This document shows positions 1-12,172 of a stretch of DNA of 64,000 bases, in pieces. The position numbers were made by a program, and so were the translations under genes. Every line of letters starts with the position of its first letter. Position 1 is the first letter of the stretch. The notes beneath the pieces were generated by a model. That model did no database searches. It was not told the DNA's origin and saw only the letters and a list, made by a program, of their open reading frames with translations. This stretch comes from Ephemerocybe angulata (Eukaryota > Basidiomycota > Agaricomycetes > Agaricales > Psathyrellaceae), in NCBI GenBank assembly GCA_013368325.1, contig JAACJK010000073.1, forward strand, positions 79,432 to 143,431, read 5' to 3'.

Positions 1-332
1 AATACACGCCTGAGGATAGCCATATTGTAGGCGGTAATATTTCTCTGTGTGTGGATGTACAGGGAGCCCTGCCTCTGAATCGTGTACCCACTCATATCAC
101 TCGTTTGTGGGTGGCTGTTACTATGCGGTATGAGACGCACCCATTGTGGGTCGGCACATAGCTTCAAGCGACACACTCATGAAATCTCCTAACATACGAT
201 TCGGGCTGGCTTCTCAGACTCATCTTGAGCGCCCAGATGCCTCAAGGTGGACACGTCTTTGATTGCCCACAACCCAAAGAAAGATAAATACCCTTAAATT
301 CTGCATGGCGCTTCTCGCCATAACCATACCCC
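1..332 (+). promoter_or_regulatory. Upstream region of the membrane-protein gene, duplicated at 2.9 kb
   Basis: This stretch has no gene of its own. Its beginning (GAGGATAGCCATA, then TTTCTCTGTGTGTGGAT) and its end (GATAAATAC followed by TTAAATTCTGC) recur in the same order at 2876-3075, so it is one arm of a local duplication. The AT-rich GATAAATA at about 284-291, roughly 45 bp before the start codon at 333, is the best candidate for a core promoter element. That role is inferred from position only. Confidence 0.5.
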
Positions 333-2489
333 ATGGCCTCCCAGAATCCCAGTGACTACCCTAATCTCGCATTCAGCTTCCTTACGAACAAGAAGGCGTA
401 CGAAAAGGCGTTTTGCGTGGAGCCGCGCGATGATATCTGTCCGTTTAACATGCCGTGCCCCAACCCCGACGTGACGGGTATTGGCCAGCAGATCTCTAGT
501 GAGTGTGCATTCGAACGCACCTGAGCCTGAGATACAATGCTGAACCTATGATAGTCTATATTACCACCATCATTTACGGTGAGTTCTTCCTCTCTAGAAT
601 GTAGAGACTACTGTGATGGCATTTAAGACTCTTTCGAACTTAGCCATCGTTCTCGCGTACATCCCCTGGCTCCAGCGCCCCATGCTCTACGCCCACCTCT
701 CGGTCCTCTACTCTCTCCTCATCGCCGCCCTCGTCTCGGCTCTCAAAGGCGACCTAAGCCGGGGCGACGGCATCTTCGTCCTCGTCACCGTCGCCTCGCC
801 CGCGTCTCTCTACCTGTGGTACTACACCATCAAGTCCTTCTGGAACGCACAGCACTTCCCCATCCAGCACGAAAACAAAGATAAACCCGCAAACCAGTCG
901 TGGGAGGTCAAGATCGCCAGGCTGTTCTCGCTCGGAAGCTTCGTTTTTGAGATTGCGATGGTCTGCGTGCTCTTTATACCGAACGTCAAGGGCGTCAAGT
1001 TCCCGCAGGCGAAGTGCGACAAGGTGTTTGGTACGACCGCACTCTGGTTCAACGTCGTATGGGAGCTCCCTGTAGTGATTCAAACTGTTGGGATGGTTAT
1101 CATCTACTTCCTCGTGTATGGTATTGTATTGCTTTGGACGAAACGACGGTCGTACGAGGTTCCTTCCCCGTAAGTTCTGCGTGATATATATTATCCTCAC
1201 ATTTCTTCTAACGCATCTTCGTGTTACAGATCACTGGAGCCCTACTTCAAGGACTTGGACTCTGAGAAAAGCAGCACTACGCGGCGGGAGAACATCGACA
1301 TCGTCAGTTGGACTGAGCGCGTTCTTTTCGATAAGTACCCGAACTTCATGAACCGCTCGCTCTTCATCTGCCTCGTCACCATTGTGCAGGTCTCCGCACT
1401 TCCAGATCTGAGTTACATCGTGTCTAGCAAAGACAGCGTCGCGTTCCTCCTGATTGCGTTCGGCCTTTTCAGAGAGATGCCACGGAAGGAGAGCAATAGG
1501 TTCCTGGTCTTTGTGGTTCGGATTTTGTAAGTCTCTCAAGGCGATATATCTCTTATCCGTAGGCGCTTATTCACGATTGCATCTCATGTTTCTTTCCAGC
1601 ATTCTGCTGTTCTTCGCGGGAGTATGGCTCCTCCGGATGTTATTCGGGTTATTCCTCGTTCCTAACAGCGCGGACTGGGTCATTCTGTTCATCGCCTGCA
1701 GCGCCGCATGGTGGAGCTGGTCCCATTTTTCCTCGTCGAACATGAAGGTTTTCTTGCCCATTCTCACGTACGTTTATGCCCACAATAGTAACCACTGGTA
1801 TGCTGACAATTGTCTTGTATTTTGGGGCCAGCGTCTTCCTCGCCCTCGGCATCACGGAAGCGAACGTTTGGGTGGCTTTTATCGGCGATCCAAAGACCTT
1901 TGACTTTGGCACGCGAAACGCGACGAAGGAGGACGCGGACGGCTCCTACTTTACCATGCAGATCGTCACCATTGTTACATGGATCATATGCTGGCTCTCT
2001 GCGTCTGCGTGGCCGTGGCAGCGTACACTTACCTTGGACAAGTTCTAGTACGTCTATTAATCAATCGCCTCGCGCAAGTTTAAACCGCACGTGGACTCAC
2101 TAATTCATCAATGCAACAGTAAAGGCCTATTCAAACGCGCACATCTCCTGAAGGTGTTCTGGATTGTCCTCGGTCCGCATATACTCTGGATCCAGGCTTC
2201 AGACGCCTCGAACCTCTCGCATCCTACGGATATGAACTTCGGCCAGGTACGTCGAATCTAATCTAAACTAGCGACGTCTCTCTCGCGGATGCTTGCTCAT
2301 TCAGGACTCTTGTTCTTCAAGATCTTCGCGCTAATTGTGTCCATCGTCACTGTTGTCACTCTGCTTGATGAAGCGAAAGACGTGAAGAAGGATATATGGT
2401 TGGCGATTCTCAAGTCCGACGTCATGTGCTATGAGGAGGTCGAGCAGCCCAAGCATTACGCCCCGCGTCCTGGCCTTGGGTTGAGTTAG
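333..2489 (+). CDS. Multi-pass membrane protein of unknown function
   Basis: I do not recognise the family. Eight exons can be read: 333-498, 555-578, 605-1169, 1230-1526, 1600-1767, 1832-2047, 2120-2250 and 2305-2489. They join in frame if intron 7 uses the weak GTCGAA donor at 2251. The product is about 580 residues with a short hydrophilic N-terminus containing several cysteines. Many hydrophobic stretches follow (for example around IAIVLAY-like, LLIAALVSAL, VCVLFIPNV, FLVYGIVLLW, FILLFFAGVW, VSIVTVVTLL), suggesting seven or more membrane spans. The C-terminus is short and cytosolic-looking (DEAKDVKKDIW, then a Pro-rich tail). A broken relative of the same gene lies directly downstream. 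No catalytic motif is visible, so a transporter or receptor-like role would be a guess. Confidence 0.75.
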
Positions 2490-2875
2490 ATAGACGCTTC
2501 AAAATTCTCCATATATCTTCTTTCGCGTGGCTGAACTTTTCTTACTAGCTACCATCCATAGTTACATCCTGTCTTTCCTGTGCATAGCTACTCCATCTAT
2601 CATCCGAATTCATGCCACGCTAGCCTGCCCTTCACTACTAGTCATTATTGCATCGTCTGAATCTGACTGCTTGTGTGTCATGCATCGCTCCCGTTCGTCA
2701 CGGTGTGGGGTTTCCCAATTCGATGGATTCAGAAAGTGTGTTGTGTACCGGGGACTGGGCATACACTCTACCCATTTCAGGAGATGCGGCTTTCTACCTT
2801 ATTTGGCTCGAATCGAACGTATAAGAACCTTTCGGCCACACAACGATCTATTGACTATTTGGCTTTACAATGCAT

Positions 2876-3200
2876 GATCAATGCACACCTGAGGATAGCC
2901 ATACTTGTGGGCGGTAACGTTTCTCTGTGTGTGGATTATATCACTCGTTTTCTGAAGTACGATTTGGTCGGGCCTCTCATATTCACCTTGAGCGCCCCTC
3001 AAAGTGTTACTGTCAACGCTGCCCACAGCGCCCTAAGGAAGATAAATACACATAAATTCTGCGTTGCGCTTCTTGATCATTTCCCTCGTAACCATCGTGG
3101 TGCTCATCGACGAAGCCAAAGATGTGAAGGAAGATATCTGGCTCGCGGGAAGAGATCGTGCAGCCCAAGCATTATGCACCTCGACCTGGATTGGGGATGA
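2876..3200 (+). pseudogene. Collapsed tandem copy of the upstream membrane-protein gene
   Basis: Positions 2876-3075 resemble the promoter region at 1-310. At about 3075 the sequence jumps directly to the last exon of the membrane-protein gene: the reading around 3076-3150 gives IISLVTIVVLIDEAKDVKED, close to the intact gene's VSIVTVVTLLDEAKDVKKD. Another frame at 3150-3200 gives QPKHYAPRPGLGMS, close to its C-terminus. Everything between promoter and last exon is missing and there is a frame change near 3147, so no functional protein is expected. The layout fits tandem duplication followed by an internal deletion of roughly 2 kb. Confidence 0.75.
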
Positions 3201-4017
3201 GCTAATTATTGATCCGATAACGTTCGCGATGTGTACCTAGATATGGAGGTTGCTACACTCGGGCTCCCTTCCAGCCCTGCAAGCCCCACTTCTCTTACCG
3301 CCATCCAAGCACAGCTGCCATACGGGCATGACGGTCGGCCCCACTCAAGAGAGGCAACACCTCACTCATTTCTATCCCTCTTTGAAGGCACTATATATCA
3401 CGACATAGCGGGATACTTCCGCAGCCGCACCATAAGCCGCAGCGCCTTACAAAGAAGTGTTCCGATGGCGCAATCCCTCCGATGCGCCCGTGGCGTCTGG
3501 ATACCCCAATCGAGTATGGGACTGATAGACGCGCAGTCTAGCATATCTTCTGGATGGAGAACATGAATGATATACCCGTTATCTTACATTGAAGTGTTTT
3601 TTTGAACTGAAAAAATTTTGCGTTAACAGTATTGACTGAGTCCAAGGCAGTTCCGGGGCCGTGCACCAGCGAAAGAGCCTTGAATACTCTTTCCCGAGCA
3701 CGCAAGTCTAATGAACATTAGTCGGCATTCAAGGTTTATAGACGATCTCCATTGAGTTGACGATCAGTACGTTAGTTATGTACGCAGGTCGACAAAGAGA
3801 CGAACCACCGAACATTGCAGATTTCATGTTATGAATATCTGTAAGCTTCGTTCGACAATCTGTAATCCAGCACTGCGGGGCGTGACCCAGTAGTCTGGCA
3901 TACCGCAAGAGATGATACCCAAATAAGCGCAAATGAGGATAACGAATGAGTATAAGAGTTGACTTCACCTCGTCGTAACACCATAAACCCAGAAACCTTC
4001 AACCAACTCATCGAACC
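3201..4017. other. Intergenic, no gene seen
   Basis: Only short unconvincing reading frames are present on either strand. No repeat shared with the rest of the window was noticed. The last 100 bases should contain the promoter of the DJ-1/PfpI gene, but no clear TATA box is visible. Confidence 0.5.
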
Positions 4018-4701
4018 ATGAAAGCTATTCAAATCGGGGTCCTCCTCCTCCACTCATACCAATGGCTCGACCTCGTCGGTCCAGTTGATTACATTCAAAC
4101 CCACTCCCAGAAATTCCTCGGCGACGTCGCGCCACCCGCTCTCGTCGCAAAGGCCCCCAACATTACCTGGCACTACGTCTCCGAGTCCAACGACTTCTCC
4201 CCAATCGTCGCTACCTCTGGCCCACCCCAAATCGCCACAGCCACCTTCGAGAAAGTCCCCAAACTCGACTACTTGATAATTCCAGGCGCCGACGTGTACC
4301 ACAAGTTCCCTCCCCAGGCTACGAAGTTCATCCAAACCCGCTTCCCAGAGCTCAAAGCCCTCCTCACCGTCTGCGTCGGCAGCCTCCACCTCGTTCAAAC
4401 CGGACTCTTGGACGGCAAGCGCGCGGCAACGAACAAGTATGCCCTCAGGCTCACAGTGGAGCAGGGCAAGTACCAGCAGTTCAGGAACGTCAGTTGGGTG
4501 AAGGACGCTCGGTTCGTCGTTGACGGCAAGATCTGGACTGCGGCGGGCGTCACGGCGGGGTTGGACTTGGCAGCTGAGTTTGCGAGGGTTACCTTTGACC
4601 CGGAGGTTAACAAGTTGGCGTCGGAGTTATTCGAGTATCAGGCGAATCCGGCGAGGCCTGACCCGTTCAAGTACCTTTTGGATGGGGTCAAGTTAGATTA
4701 G
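4018..4701 (+). CDS. DJ-1/PfpI family protein (glutamine-amidotransferase-like fold)
   Basis: A single uninterrupted frame of 227 residues, the usual length for this superfamily. The N-terminus IQIGVLLL...WLDLVGPVDY has the first strand and the conserved acidic residue (Asp18) that normally contacts the reactive cysteine. YLIIPGADVY (about 85-94) is the central strand. LLTVCVGSLHL places the nucleophile-elbow cysteine at residue 119, followed by TGLLDGKRAATNK, a hallmark of the ThiJ/PfpI and isonitrile-hydratase-like branch. AAGVTAGLDLAAEF near residue 185 is the usual C-terminal motif. Fungal members are cytosolic and have been linked to small-aldehyde or isonitrile chemistry, but the substrate cannot be read from sequence. 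The gene lies alone, without introns, between the membrane-protein fragment and the kinase. Confidence 0.9.
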   Translation: MKAIQIGVLLLHSYQWLDLVGPVDYIQTHSQKFLGDVAPPALVAKAPNITWHYVSESNDFSPIVATSGPPQIATATFEKVPKLDYLIIPGADVYHKFPPQATKFIQTRFPELKALLTVCVGSLHLVQTGLLDGKRAATNKYALRLTVEQGKYQQFRNVSWVKDARFVVDGKIWTAAGVTAGLDLAAEFARVTFDPEVNKLASELFEYQANPARPDPFKYLLDGVKLD

Positions 4702-5555
4702 GACATTGTGCGACCGTTGGTGGATAGTCAGTACATTATTGCGTAGTGCGTCGTGGATCGACAGACTGGCACACTCGATGCCGAAATCAGTACTAGTAGA
4801 CGTATCTGTGATATATTCTATTATTGGTATCTAGGACATGCAAATCTAGTTCATATTGTAACTTGTAAATGGTGCTATTACTGCGCTTCTAGTACTTACA
4901 CGAACGGGGATCAAACCAGATGCTACCATACAGTAAGGTCATTGGTCGATGGGGATGATCTAACCCAAATGTTGCGCAGGAGCCAGGTAATCCCTGTCTG
5001 TGTTCACGTAGCACCGAGTAGTTGCCACTCAGGTTGAGTAACCTTTAGATTAAAGCACTGAATGTACGTATGATCCTTGGTTGATATCATGAATGGCGAT
5101 CTATGTCGCCTTGGCGTCTATTTAAGCGCGTTGCGTTGCAGGGCGTGAGCTCTCAAGATAGTCAGCATTACCGTGGAACACACTAGGAACACTTTCACAT
5201 ACTCTTTCGTGATATCTTCCTAGCCAATACGTGTCATTTAATCAGAAACTTAGCAAAATTGTAAGGGTGGCATGAGGTTCGTTTTTTGGAGTCACGGGAC
5301 AGTAACTTGCTTGCTCTCCATATTGGGCGACATGCACTTGTTTGATCTGTTTGGGTGTGATCCCGTGTTCATGTTGACCGCGTTGCCACTCTCGTTTCTT
5401 TCCTTCTTTCCACTCTCTTCCACCATCATCCTGATATCCTTCCACTCTAACCATCCGCTCTCTACATTGCGGTCTGTATATACGACCTTACAGTGAGTAG
5501 TAACCTTTCGTTTGACTCATGAGCCACACTCACTTGCAGAGCAGTCCTCGCAGAG
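4702..5555. other. Intergenic, probable promoter of the kinase gene
   Basis: No supported gene. A TATTTAA element at about 5118-5124 followed by a GC-rich start-like region is a plausible core promoter for the FunK1 gene, which would imply a long 5' leader or an upstream non-coding exon. A splice-acceptor-like TTGCAG directly precedes the kinase start and supports a leader intron. An upstream coding exon cannot be ruled out. Confidence 0.4.
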
Positions 5556-7581
5556 ATGATCGATGACAAAACAGCGAAACTAGCTTCGTTTGAAGATATC
5601 CAGCGCGAAACGAAGGGTCGCATCGTGGGCGCCAAGGAGCGCTGGGCCACGACGATGTACAGCGAGAGTGTGCCTGAAGAGCTGATGAAGAAGATCAAAG
5701 CGAACCTCGACATCACCAATGGCCGATTCAACAACGTCCCCAAAGACCCGGACATGAAGAGTGACCTCTACGACCCACTCGTCAACATCATCCAGTCCAT
5801 CATCACGGCTTCAGGAAACGCCAAATACAAGAACAGCACCCGCGAAGCCATGCACACCCGGGGAAAGTGTCTTCTCAAACAGGTCGTCAATAGTGAAATC
5901 TCACCCGACATCGTTATCAAGGCCACCGGTAACTCGTTCGAGTTACCTCGCACCAATGGTGTCGACTCGGGCGTGGATGCATCCCTGGGATACACCAATG
6001 TGACTTGTGTGATGGAGGTGAAGCTGGATCACACCACCAACGACGATGAGGACCTTCGCGTCGCAAGGAGGGAGGTTCAGAGAATGGCTGTTCACGCCAA
6101 GTAAGTGGCTCACTTCTCCATTCCGTTGAGGGCGTACTAACTCTAATATAGGGAGATATTCGCTCAGCAACCGAACCGTCTTTTCTTTCGCGGCCTGGTG
6201 ATCACGGAGTCGCGTGTCCGGCTCATCCAGTTCGACCGCGCGGGGGTGGTGCATAGCCCGCTCATCAACTACCATGACGATCCTGACACACTCATCCGCC
6301 TCGTCGTCGGCCTGAGCTCCATCCCCGAGGTCGATCTCGGACTCGACGACACCGTCCGCTGGAATGCCCCAGAGGGAAGGAAGACCCATGGAGCTGTTAT
6401 GATGTTTGACGAGAAGACTGAGAAGTACACCAAGTACAGGATGCGGAACCTCGACCCCTTCTTCAAACGCGACGAACTCTTTGGCCGGGCTACGAGGATG
6501 TGGGACGTCGCTGACGCAGATGGCCAGAAGCTTCTCGTCAAGGACGCTTGGATTGGAACGCGCACTACTCCGGAGCACGTTTCTCTCAAGAAAGCGGTCG
6601 ATTTACTCGGAGTCCAGCAGCTTGTGGACCACGAAGACAGGACTGGCACGGAGTTTGGAGAGATAGATTATCTCCGTCCCATGCCCGAGAAGGGAGACTT
6701 CTATGACTTCGAGAATAGAATCTTCCAGCGCATCATCACCATTCGATACGGCGGATCCATAGACTCCTTTACGACGGAGGCGGAAGTGTTGGCTGCTCTC
6801 CGCGACGCCATTGCGGGTGAGTTCCCTTTTTGTTATGATATACTACATAGATCATTAACCATGATCCAGCACATGAGCGATTAGTAAATGCCGGAATCCT
6901 TCACTGTGATATATCCCAAGGAAATATCCTCTTCGGGGGATCCAACGCACCTGAGGGCATTCGTGGCATCCTCATTGATCTCGACGTGGCCATGGAGATT
7001 ATGTATGACAAGAATCCCATTGACCCTCGCACTGTTGTAGGTCACCATGTCTTTTCCAAAATCACACATTCATGCTAAACATGCTAACGTGCTCCATTAT
7101 CTAGGGAACTCGATCCAGTCAGTCTCAGCTTCTACTCAGAGGCCAAGGGTTGTCGTACAGGCCGGCGCACGACTACCTCGACGACCTTGAATCATTCTTC
7201 TGGGTCCTCATCCATATCATCTTCGACCACGTCGAACACAGCCAGAAATGGGCCAATGGCTTTATCGCGCTCTGCAGCAGCACCGATAACTTGGACTCAG
7301 GAGGCGTAAAGCGAGCCTTCCTCGACGGCGACCTCCTGGATTCGCAGATCCCGGACTGTTGGACTCAGGAGTGCAAGGACATGGTGATCGCCTTTCACGG
7401 GTTTATGGGTTCAATTGCTATCCAGAAGGAGCGTATCATTGGGACCATGATGGAAGAGTGGGACCCTGCTCCGATGCATGAGCTCCATGCTCAAATGGCG
7501 GATCATTATGGAGAAATCCTTGAGATGATTGACGAAGCTCTCGGTGCTCCAGGCTCAAACCGTGCGCTTCCTCTGGTCTAG
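5556..7581 (+). CDS. FunK1-family protein kinase
   Basis: Four exons (5556-6100, 6152-6816, 6870-7036, 7105-7581) join in frame to 617 residues. The first half is the basidiomycete-specific N-terminal region. The kinase lobe includes LLVKDAW (candidate ATP-binding lysine), the catalytic loop HCDISQGNILFGG and the metal-binding segment GILIDLDVA in place of DFG. After the last intron come GTRSSQSQLLLRG and LDDLESFFWVL, the lobe motif that defines FunK1 proteins. The usual HRD arginine is a cysteine (HCD) and DFG is DLD. Deviations there are common in this family, so activity is plausible but unproven. FunK1 kinases are expanded in multicellular mushrooms; targets are largely unknown. The start at 5556 is the first Met of the open frame; an upstream exon is possible. 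Confidence 0.9.
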
Positions 7582-9340
7582 ATACTGTACGAGTTCTGTG
7601 AAGATTCGAGCTTTCTCATTTTCCACTATCTATATCTATTTCATTCCCGAATGTAATTTTATCTAGTATATACGAAGGTTAGACCTCCACGCGGCCTTCA
7701 AATTGCATGCCAGTTTTCTACCATCAGAGACGATGACAGCAAGGTGTATACATACCTATGATACATGGCCAGACTGGGCTCGGCGACAAGTCTAATAAAC
7801 CTCAGCATAACTTCAGGAGAGCGGGCGGGTACAACGCACCTCGCCGTCGAGTCGATAGATTGAAGGTGAAGCAATGATACATGCGATAATCTGATTAGCA
7901 CACCAAGACGCCCTTCGTGTGTCTCGAGCTTTTAGATACTTGCACGTTCCACACGCGAAGTAGGAAGAAAGTGCAGAAAACACACCTTCGAATAGTCGTT
8001 CCAGACGAGATGCCAGGTAGCAGTAACATCTCGGTAGAAGCACTGCTTATGCTCCTTTGAACAATGGACACGCAGTGACGCAGCTGAAAGCAAACACACA
8101 GGGGGACCGATATTTTGGCGCCACTCCAGCGAGCGCATAGGACACGAGTCTATATCATAGACACAGTCCACAGCTATATCGCATGGAATCGGGGGCAGAT
8201 GCACGGTCTCGCCGTCTATCAGGTTCAAGCATTCGAGCCTGGGGCTCGTCGACCAAAATGGTCGGTCTCCCGCGAGTCTGGTGCCACAAAAGAAAAGAAA
8301 AGGGCTGAATAAAGGAAGAAATAACTGAAGCTCAAGCCCAACTCCGCATGAATCATGACGTACACAAGGAGTGGAGGGAAGCCACAAAATTGAACGGCGC
8401 ACAGGCATGGGGAGTGGCCATCAGCCTGGAGCAAGCGATATCCCCTGTCGCACAGAACCGGGAATGAGCCCGACGCATTGCACAAGGAAGATCTTCGCGC
8501 CCAATACATGTCCACTCGCGACACTGTCGGCTACGTTCGAAGTATGGAAGCGGAGTTCGGGGAAGATGAGAAGTGCAAGAAAAGTGCAAAGGGGGGGCGG
8601 AAGATAGGGCGAGGCAGGAGACGCAGTGATGTATCGTGAGGTATGCAAGCCCTGGAACATCATTTTCACCTTGAACGAGAGCAAACAGGCCCCGCTCTCG
8701 AGCGATCTGAGTTCCTTAGTCAAACATGCCTCGATCCATTGGTCAGTCAACCGCCATGCCGTCGCCTAGGGGAGGATCAATCGCGGAGGCACGGGAAGGG
8801 CAACGAGAATGAGGGCGGGAAGGAGGCCGGATTGTGTTCCCCGAGTGACTATAGAATGGCTCAATGCTGGAAGCAGGTGAAAGGTGGGGGAAAACGCACC
8901 CTCGCTTCGTCACTAGCACTGACTTTCCCCATCGCAGCCCTGCGAACCCATCCTCGATAGCCCGATCGCAAGGATCGCAAACAACCCAAGATACGAAGAG
9001 TATGCACAGATGTCGCCGCCGACACCCACGTTACATTCAGCGCGATATTCAATGCATCGGAGGAGCGGATGGTTTCTCGACATGATGGTAGGAAAGAACG
9101 AGGGAAAACCCAATGGCAGAACATGGTCCGCTAATATACACCCTCGGCCATCACGCCCACCATCCGTCCGGCCGTCCGGGCAGGTCCAGACCCCAGTTCA
9201 TCCCCGCAATTATTCGACCCATTAACGAAGATGTCGTGCGGAGAAACAGTCTCGAAAGAGAGGAGAACTCCACAGATAGCTAATTGATTGGACGTATTTC
9301 TTAAATTTGGAATGCACATTCCGTCACCATCCCCGCTTTC

Positions 9341-9383
9341 AGGGAGCGTAAGGTGGTGAACCTTTCACCACCTTACGCTCCCT
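9341..9383. repeat. Perfect 20-bp inverted repeat with 3-nt loop
   Basis: AGGGAGCGTAAGGTGGTGAA at 9341-9360 is exactly complementary to 9364-9383 with only CCT between. A perfect arm in an otherwise decayed repeat region suggests a recent origin or a constraint. It may be a relic of a miniature transposon, or a hairpin formed at a break. No reading frame crosses it meaningfully. Confidence 0.85.
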
Positions 9384-11407
9384 AAACGCATAGGATCTAA
9401 ACGAAGGCGGGTGCTCATGCGCCCTCATGCACACCAGTGCAGCGCTTACCACGGATACAGGCACAGCAGGGGGACGGGAAGGTTAATGGAAGAGCTTATC
9501 TTGGAGGTCATCTTACGTCTACCAACTACATGAAATATACATATCAACTATGGAATGATTTAGTATTGGGTTCGGGTCGACGGTCAGAAGATACGAAGAA
9601 AACCACCGTATAGCTACATCGTCGAGTCAACACGCGAGTCGATACCAAACGGACAATCCCAGCACCGAAAGCAATACCGTACCAAAAGAGGTGTCACGGA
9701 CGTTCGCGCTAAGATCAACGCACCGAGGCGCCGCTTACCACCCTTTGGGTCCAGGCTCGATGATACACGCCGATCCTTCCCAGAAAACCAGATCAAAAGC
9801 ACCAAGAAGAGGGTTCGGCCAGTCATTCCAGGGTAAAACACGATGATATACCATCTGAGCGTGAAAAGATCAAAGGGACATTCGTTGGCACTTTCGAAGC
9901 GAGCGCATAGGAGATAAGCCTATATCATAGACCCACCCCACAACTGCATCGCATGTGCCGGGGCCCAACGAGCGTCCCGTCGTCCATCAGGTCAAGCATG
10001 TCGTATCAGCATACAACAGGGTAATCGCATTCGATTTGGAGTAGGTATGAGGGATGCGGGAGGTGGGATACGAGCAGAGCAGAGCGAGGGGAGGAGCGTA
10101 GAGTGGAGGAAGAAGCGATGCAACCAACACAGTCGCCCCAGCCACCATTCCGGCTATGCGACATAGCCGACTAAGTTCATTACACCTCGTCAGCTGGGAC
10201 GGTCGGTCGCGAGTTCCATACAGCGAGAGAAAAGGAAAAGAAAAAATAGATAGAAAGAAGTGAATGCCCGGCTCCATTCAGCGTTATTCGTGAAACATGA
10301 AGCGCGAAACGCGGCAGGAGTGCCTGAATCCAACGACGGTACACAAGCAGGCGGAGTATTGACAAAATGCCCACCGACATATCACCTGCAGCACCGAACC
10401 GACGACTTGTACCGGCTCCGCACTATACAGACGTTGTCAGTCGAGCATCGAGCCTACTCGGCAAGCGCTATATCCAGTTCGACGTTTTAGCAAGAAGTAG
10501 ACGCGCGCGCGTGCGAGCGAAAGGGATAGGTAGAAAAGCTCAGGCGACGCCGAAGGCACGCAGTATCATAACCAGATAGCTAGTGAGTTCAAAGAGGCGA
10601 GCTCCTATCCCAGAATCTGAGAGCCCCTGTCACCCCGAACGGGAGCCAAGAGGCCCTAATCATGGGCGGGGGATCTGGATCTGTCTCAGGAATCGAGCCC
10701 GCCACGGATCGCTCAGCCAGGCTGTTGGACTCTCCTCAGCCTTGACGCTCGAAGGGGCATGCAGAAGGGTGGGCGCAGGAGACGGCAATACGAGAGATAG
10801 AGAAAGGGCGAAGACATGGGTCGAGTGCGAAGCACGAAGGACAACATGGAGGCGGAGCGAATGGCGTACATGCACGCGGAGTAGCAACCACTCAGGCCTC
10901 CTATCAACTGCTGCACAGCAGAACCGACAGCGTTCCCGCTCTGTACGGCAAGAGATTGGACCTGAATCGATCTCTACTCGGTAGCGCTATCACCTGCGTT
11001 CAAAGCCCTGGCCATCGACAAGGTGAACGAAGGAGGGTGGAAGTGGGTGCACAGAGAGACGGGGGGAAATAAGGGTCAACAGCGGAGGTGAGGAGGGTTT
11101 CGAAGGTACGACCAGGGCACGAACCGAAAATAGGGAGCGGAAACGGACGCAGTATCACCCCGAATACGAGCCACTCACGAGTGGTGTTCTGAGTCCGCAC
11201 CCCAAATCCCGCCTCGAATCATTCGGCCGTTCGATCATGCCTTGACGAGAGCCTGCTCAGATCGACAGGGCGATCCTCCTCCTCCACCGTCGTGCAGCGA
11301 GACTGATACCCCTTCCTGACGTCCATCGCGCCGAAGATCCAGATCCTTCAAGCGTCGCCTCATGAGCCGCAGGCGTCTCGTTCATAGATATAGAGACGAG
11401 CGGGAGG

Positions 11408-11460
11408 ATTGTCGTGGTGGTGGTGGTGGTGGTGGGAAGGAAGGAAGGAAGGAAGGAACA
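11408..11460 (+). repeat. GTG and GGAA microsatellite
   Basis: A run of GTG triplets passes directly into GGAA tetramers. The same pair of tracts marks the equivalent position in the other modules (15235-15257 joined to 16395-16410 across the LTR element, 22345, 24700, 29656, 57660), so it is a landmark of the repeat family. Confidence 0.85.
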
Positions 11461-12172
11461 AGAGCAACATCGATGATCAAGCGCCCCGGTGCGGATCTTG
11501 CCGGCGCTCGCATCTTGCCGGACGACAGGCAGCCTTGGGATCAAACACGCAGTCTCCCCGGCCCACCTCCGTACGTATCCACCCCTTTCCTTTCTTGTCC
11601 TCGCTTCTCTTCTCTGCACCCATCGATTCCCATCTCCTCCACCAGACTTGAGTGAGTAACAAGGGCTGTTGCGCTGTTGGATATCTCGATCCAGTTCAGA
11701 TAGACGTGCGCCGGCGCTCGTCCCCGGCGCTTACTGAGCCTCGTGGGGTGCTTTCAGCCGTATCTTCTTATTGACACGCGCACAAGGAGATCAAGTGTGT
11801 TCAAAACGACAACGAGATGTGGAGATAGTAGATTTGCGTCTATAGGAAAAACATCCCTTTAGTTTGAATCGAGAACCCTGGGCGTCCAGTGGTACGCCAC
11901 GTTCATGAGCCAACATAGCCAAAGCGAGCGGCCATAGAGGTGTCTGTGCCTATGCGAACCCTGTTGGATCTCCGGAACTTCACCAGAAAGCACTTGGAGG
12001 CACCTTTTTGACACAGCACACGCAGCGCATCCTCTTTGAGCCTCTTCACTTTGTGTGTAAAGTATCACTCAAAGCTCGCCAAATGCTCTCCCAACCCAAA
12101 ATACAGACTCAGCCTACTTCCATCTCAATCTCCAACTCGCATCCTCCATACTTATACTTTCCTTCCCCCACC

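Larger units (their letters stand above)
7690..11720 (+). repeat. Complex repeat module 1 (no ALDH gene attached)
   Basis: Decayed repeats without a supported gene. Recognisable blocks shared with the other modules are: GAGCGCATAGGA followed by CTATATCATAGAC (8129 and 9903); the GAACCGGGA...CTCTGCAC-type stem-loop block (8455, 10395, 10915); the CCCCGAACGGGAGCC block (10636); and the GTGGTGG/GGAAGG tract followed by CGATGATCAAGCGCC and GATCTTGCCGG (11412-11520). In modules 2, 4, 5 and 6 the same final block leads into an aldehyde dehydrogenase gene, but here none follows. Open frames in this region are low-complexity or antisense and were not called. Confidence 0.7.

Noticed and set aside
3231..3566. 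Possible gene of 111 codons after the membrane-protein stub
   Set aside because: Composition is not coding-like, with no domain and no splice partners.
8115..10984. Several frames of 65-158 codons
   Set aside because: All lie within the decayed repeat module and have no conserved counterpart frame in the parallel modules.
11257..11655. Frames with poly-Thr or poly-Trp over the GTG tract
   Set aside because: Microsatellite translation, not a protein.
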